Assembly (NCBI RefSeq): GCF_006547145.1
Contig: NZ_CP041244.1
Span: forward strand, 4,402,001 to 4,466,000
Direction: 5' to 3'
Length of the DNA: 64,000 nucleotides
From: Actinomadura sp. WMMA1423
GTDB lineage: Bacteria; Actinomycetota; Actinomycetes; Streptosporangiales; Streptosporangiaceae
Shown: one piece after another, positions 63,273-64,000 of the stretch
How positions within the stretch are numbered: position 1 is the stretch's first letter
Layout of the letters: every line of letters begins with the position of its first letter
Made by a program: the position numbers and the translations under genes
Notes under the pieces: model-generated
Told to the model about the DNA's origin: nothing
The model's input: the letters and a program-made list of their open reading frames with translations, nothing else
Database searches by the model: none

Positions 63273-63396
63273 GTCAGGCCATTCAACGCCTTGGCCCGCG
63301 GGCGGCGGCAGAGAGGCGCCGACAGATTCATCCGCTGGCATGAAAAGGCCGCCTCGTGTTCATCTGACGGCCGTTTCCCTCCGCTAGTCATGGATC

Positions 63397-64000
63397 GTGC
63401 GCGCCATTCTCGTCCTTCTGGCCCTCGCGCTCGCGCTCGTCGGATGCGCGACCGCCAAGGCCTCGATCCACCGCCAGGACGTCATCGTGGTCGGGGTCAA
63501 GGCCGACCAGCCCGGGCTCGGGCTGAGGAAAGACGGGGTCTTCCAAGGCTTCGAGGTCGATGTGGGCCGCTACATCGCCCGCGGCCTCGGGGCGTCCCAG
63601 GTGACGTTCCGCGAGGTCAGGTCCGACGACCGGGAGCGGCTCCTGAACCAGCACGCCGTCGACCTGGTGCTCGCCTCCTACTCGATCACACCGGACCGGT
63701 CCAGGCTCGTCGGCTTCGGCGGGCCCTACTACGTCGCCCATCAGGACGTCATGGTGCGGCGGAGCGAGACCCGCGTCCGGAGCGTGCGCGACCTGGCCGG
63801 GCGGAGGATGTGCCAGGCCAGCGGGTCGGTCTCGACCGAGCGGGTGGTGGTCGGCCTGAGCATCCCCGCGCGGCTCGTCCCGGGATCGTCCTACAGCGAC
63901 TGCGTGGCGAAGCTGAGGTCCGGGGCCGTGGACGCCATCTCCACAGGCGACCTGGTACTCGCAGGTTTCGCGGCCCCGGACCTGAGGATCGTCAACGCGC
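63397..64000 (+). CDS. Amino-acid ABC transporter substrate-binding lipoprotein (partial)
   Basis: The gene runs off the window end. GTG 63397 gives a signal peptide with lipobox (LALALALVGCATAK). The SBP_bac_3 core follows: DVIVVGVKADQPGLGLRKDGVFQGFEVDVGRYIARGLG, LVLASYSITPDRSRLVGFGGPYY, VRDLAGRRMCQASGS and VDAISTGDLVLAG. This is the GluB-like polar amino acid class, of which ~200 residues are seen. A half-operator-like ATCTGACGG is at 63362 but lacks a partner arm. Confidence 0.88.
   Translation, partial: MRAILVLLALALALVGCATAKASIHRQDVIVVGVKADQPGLGLRKDGVFQGFEVDVGRYIARGLGASQVTFREVRSDDRERLLNQHAVDLVLASYSITPDRSRLVGFGGPYYVAHQDVMVRRSETRVRSVRDLAGRRMCQASGSVSTERVVVGLSIPARLVPGSSYSDCVAKLRSGAVDAISTGDLVLAGFAAPDLRIVNA

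Noticed and set aside
63362..63370. Further CTGAC operator near the right-end binding-protein gene
   Set aside because: Only one arm (ATCTGACGG) is present; no GTCAG partner at the right spacing.
355..64000. Right attachment site of the tRNA-Glu island
   Set aside because: I noticed no second copy of the tRNA 3' end by eye in the rest of the window; the element's right end may lie outside or be lost.

Overview
The window is very GC-rich, with long antisense shadow frames, frequent GTG starts, ATGA stop/start overlaps and families typical of filamentous actinobacteria. A Streptosporangiales/Actinomadura-like chromosome is the most likely source; this is inferred from composition and gene families, not from a search.

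Left end (1-7600): an accessory region beginning at a tRNA-Glu gene. Directly against the tRNA 3' end lies a decayed serine-recombinase C-terminus. It is followed by a polymorphic-toxin-like gene overlapping an SCO4402-family immunity gene, a hypothetical gene, a class C beta-lactamase-fold hydrolase, two frameshifted gene remnants and a small regulator-thioesterase pair behind a strong dyad.

Defence-like locus (7673-15630): two divergent giant paralogues, each with an N-terminal CHAT (caspase-like) protease, a STAND/NB-ARC ATPase and a C-terminal TPR array. One is translationally coupled to a small one-TM protein; the other carries a one-base deletion in a G run. The ATPase parts are almost identical while the CHAT parts have diverged. 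This is the most promising candidate for an unusual system.

Middle (15642-26250): alpha/beta hydrolase plus HTH regulator, M19 dipeptidase, RtcB RNA ligase, a YqeB-like membrane protein, an ApbE-like flavin transferase, and two tandem STAND-type regulators, the LuxR-bearing one frameshifted.

Catabolic regulon (26476-35148): a TetR regulator, an NDP-forming acyl-CoA ligase, an ACMSD-type amidohydrolase, an SsuABC-like importer and a family III CoA transferase. They are tied together by eight copies, some imperfect, of a CTGAC-N5-GTCAG operator, which appears at every promoter including the regulator's own start codon. Together they look like uptake, CoA activation/transfer and cleavage of an unidentified carboxylic acid.

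Right half (35395-64000): secreted and lipoprotein genes, a MacB-like exporter with its TetR regulator, a TetR/PPK2 pair, YwaF-like and DHFR-like proteins, two tandem two-component systems, a PEP-mutase/isocitrate-lyase-family enzyme, a snapalysin-like protease, a class II amidotransferase, a lipid-kinase-family protein, a PCuAC-like lipoprotein, a methyltransferase and a SigX5-type sigma factor divergent from an MFS exporter. Then comes a minus-strand cluster (NTF2/SnoaL-like, DUF1214, SDR, sulfotransferase) preceded by two KstR-like sterol-regulon operators. An FAD oxidoreductase with degenerate receiver and thioredoxin-like domains, a DUF4386 membrane protein and the start of an amino-acid ABC binding lipoprotein end the window.
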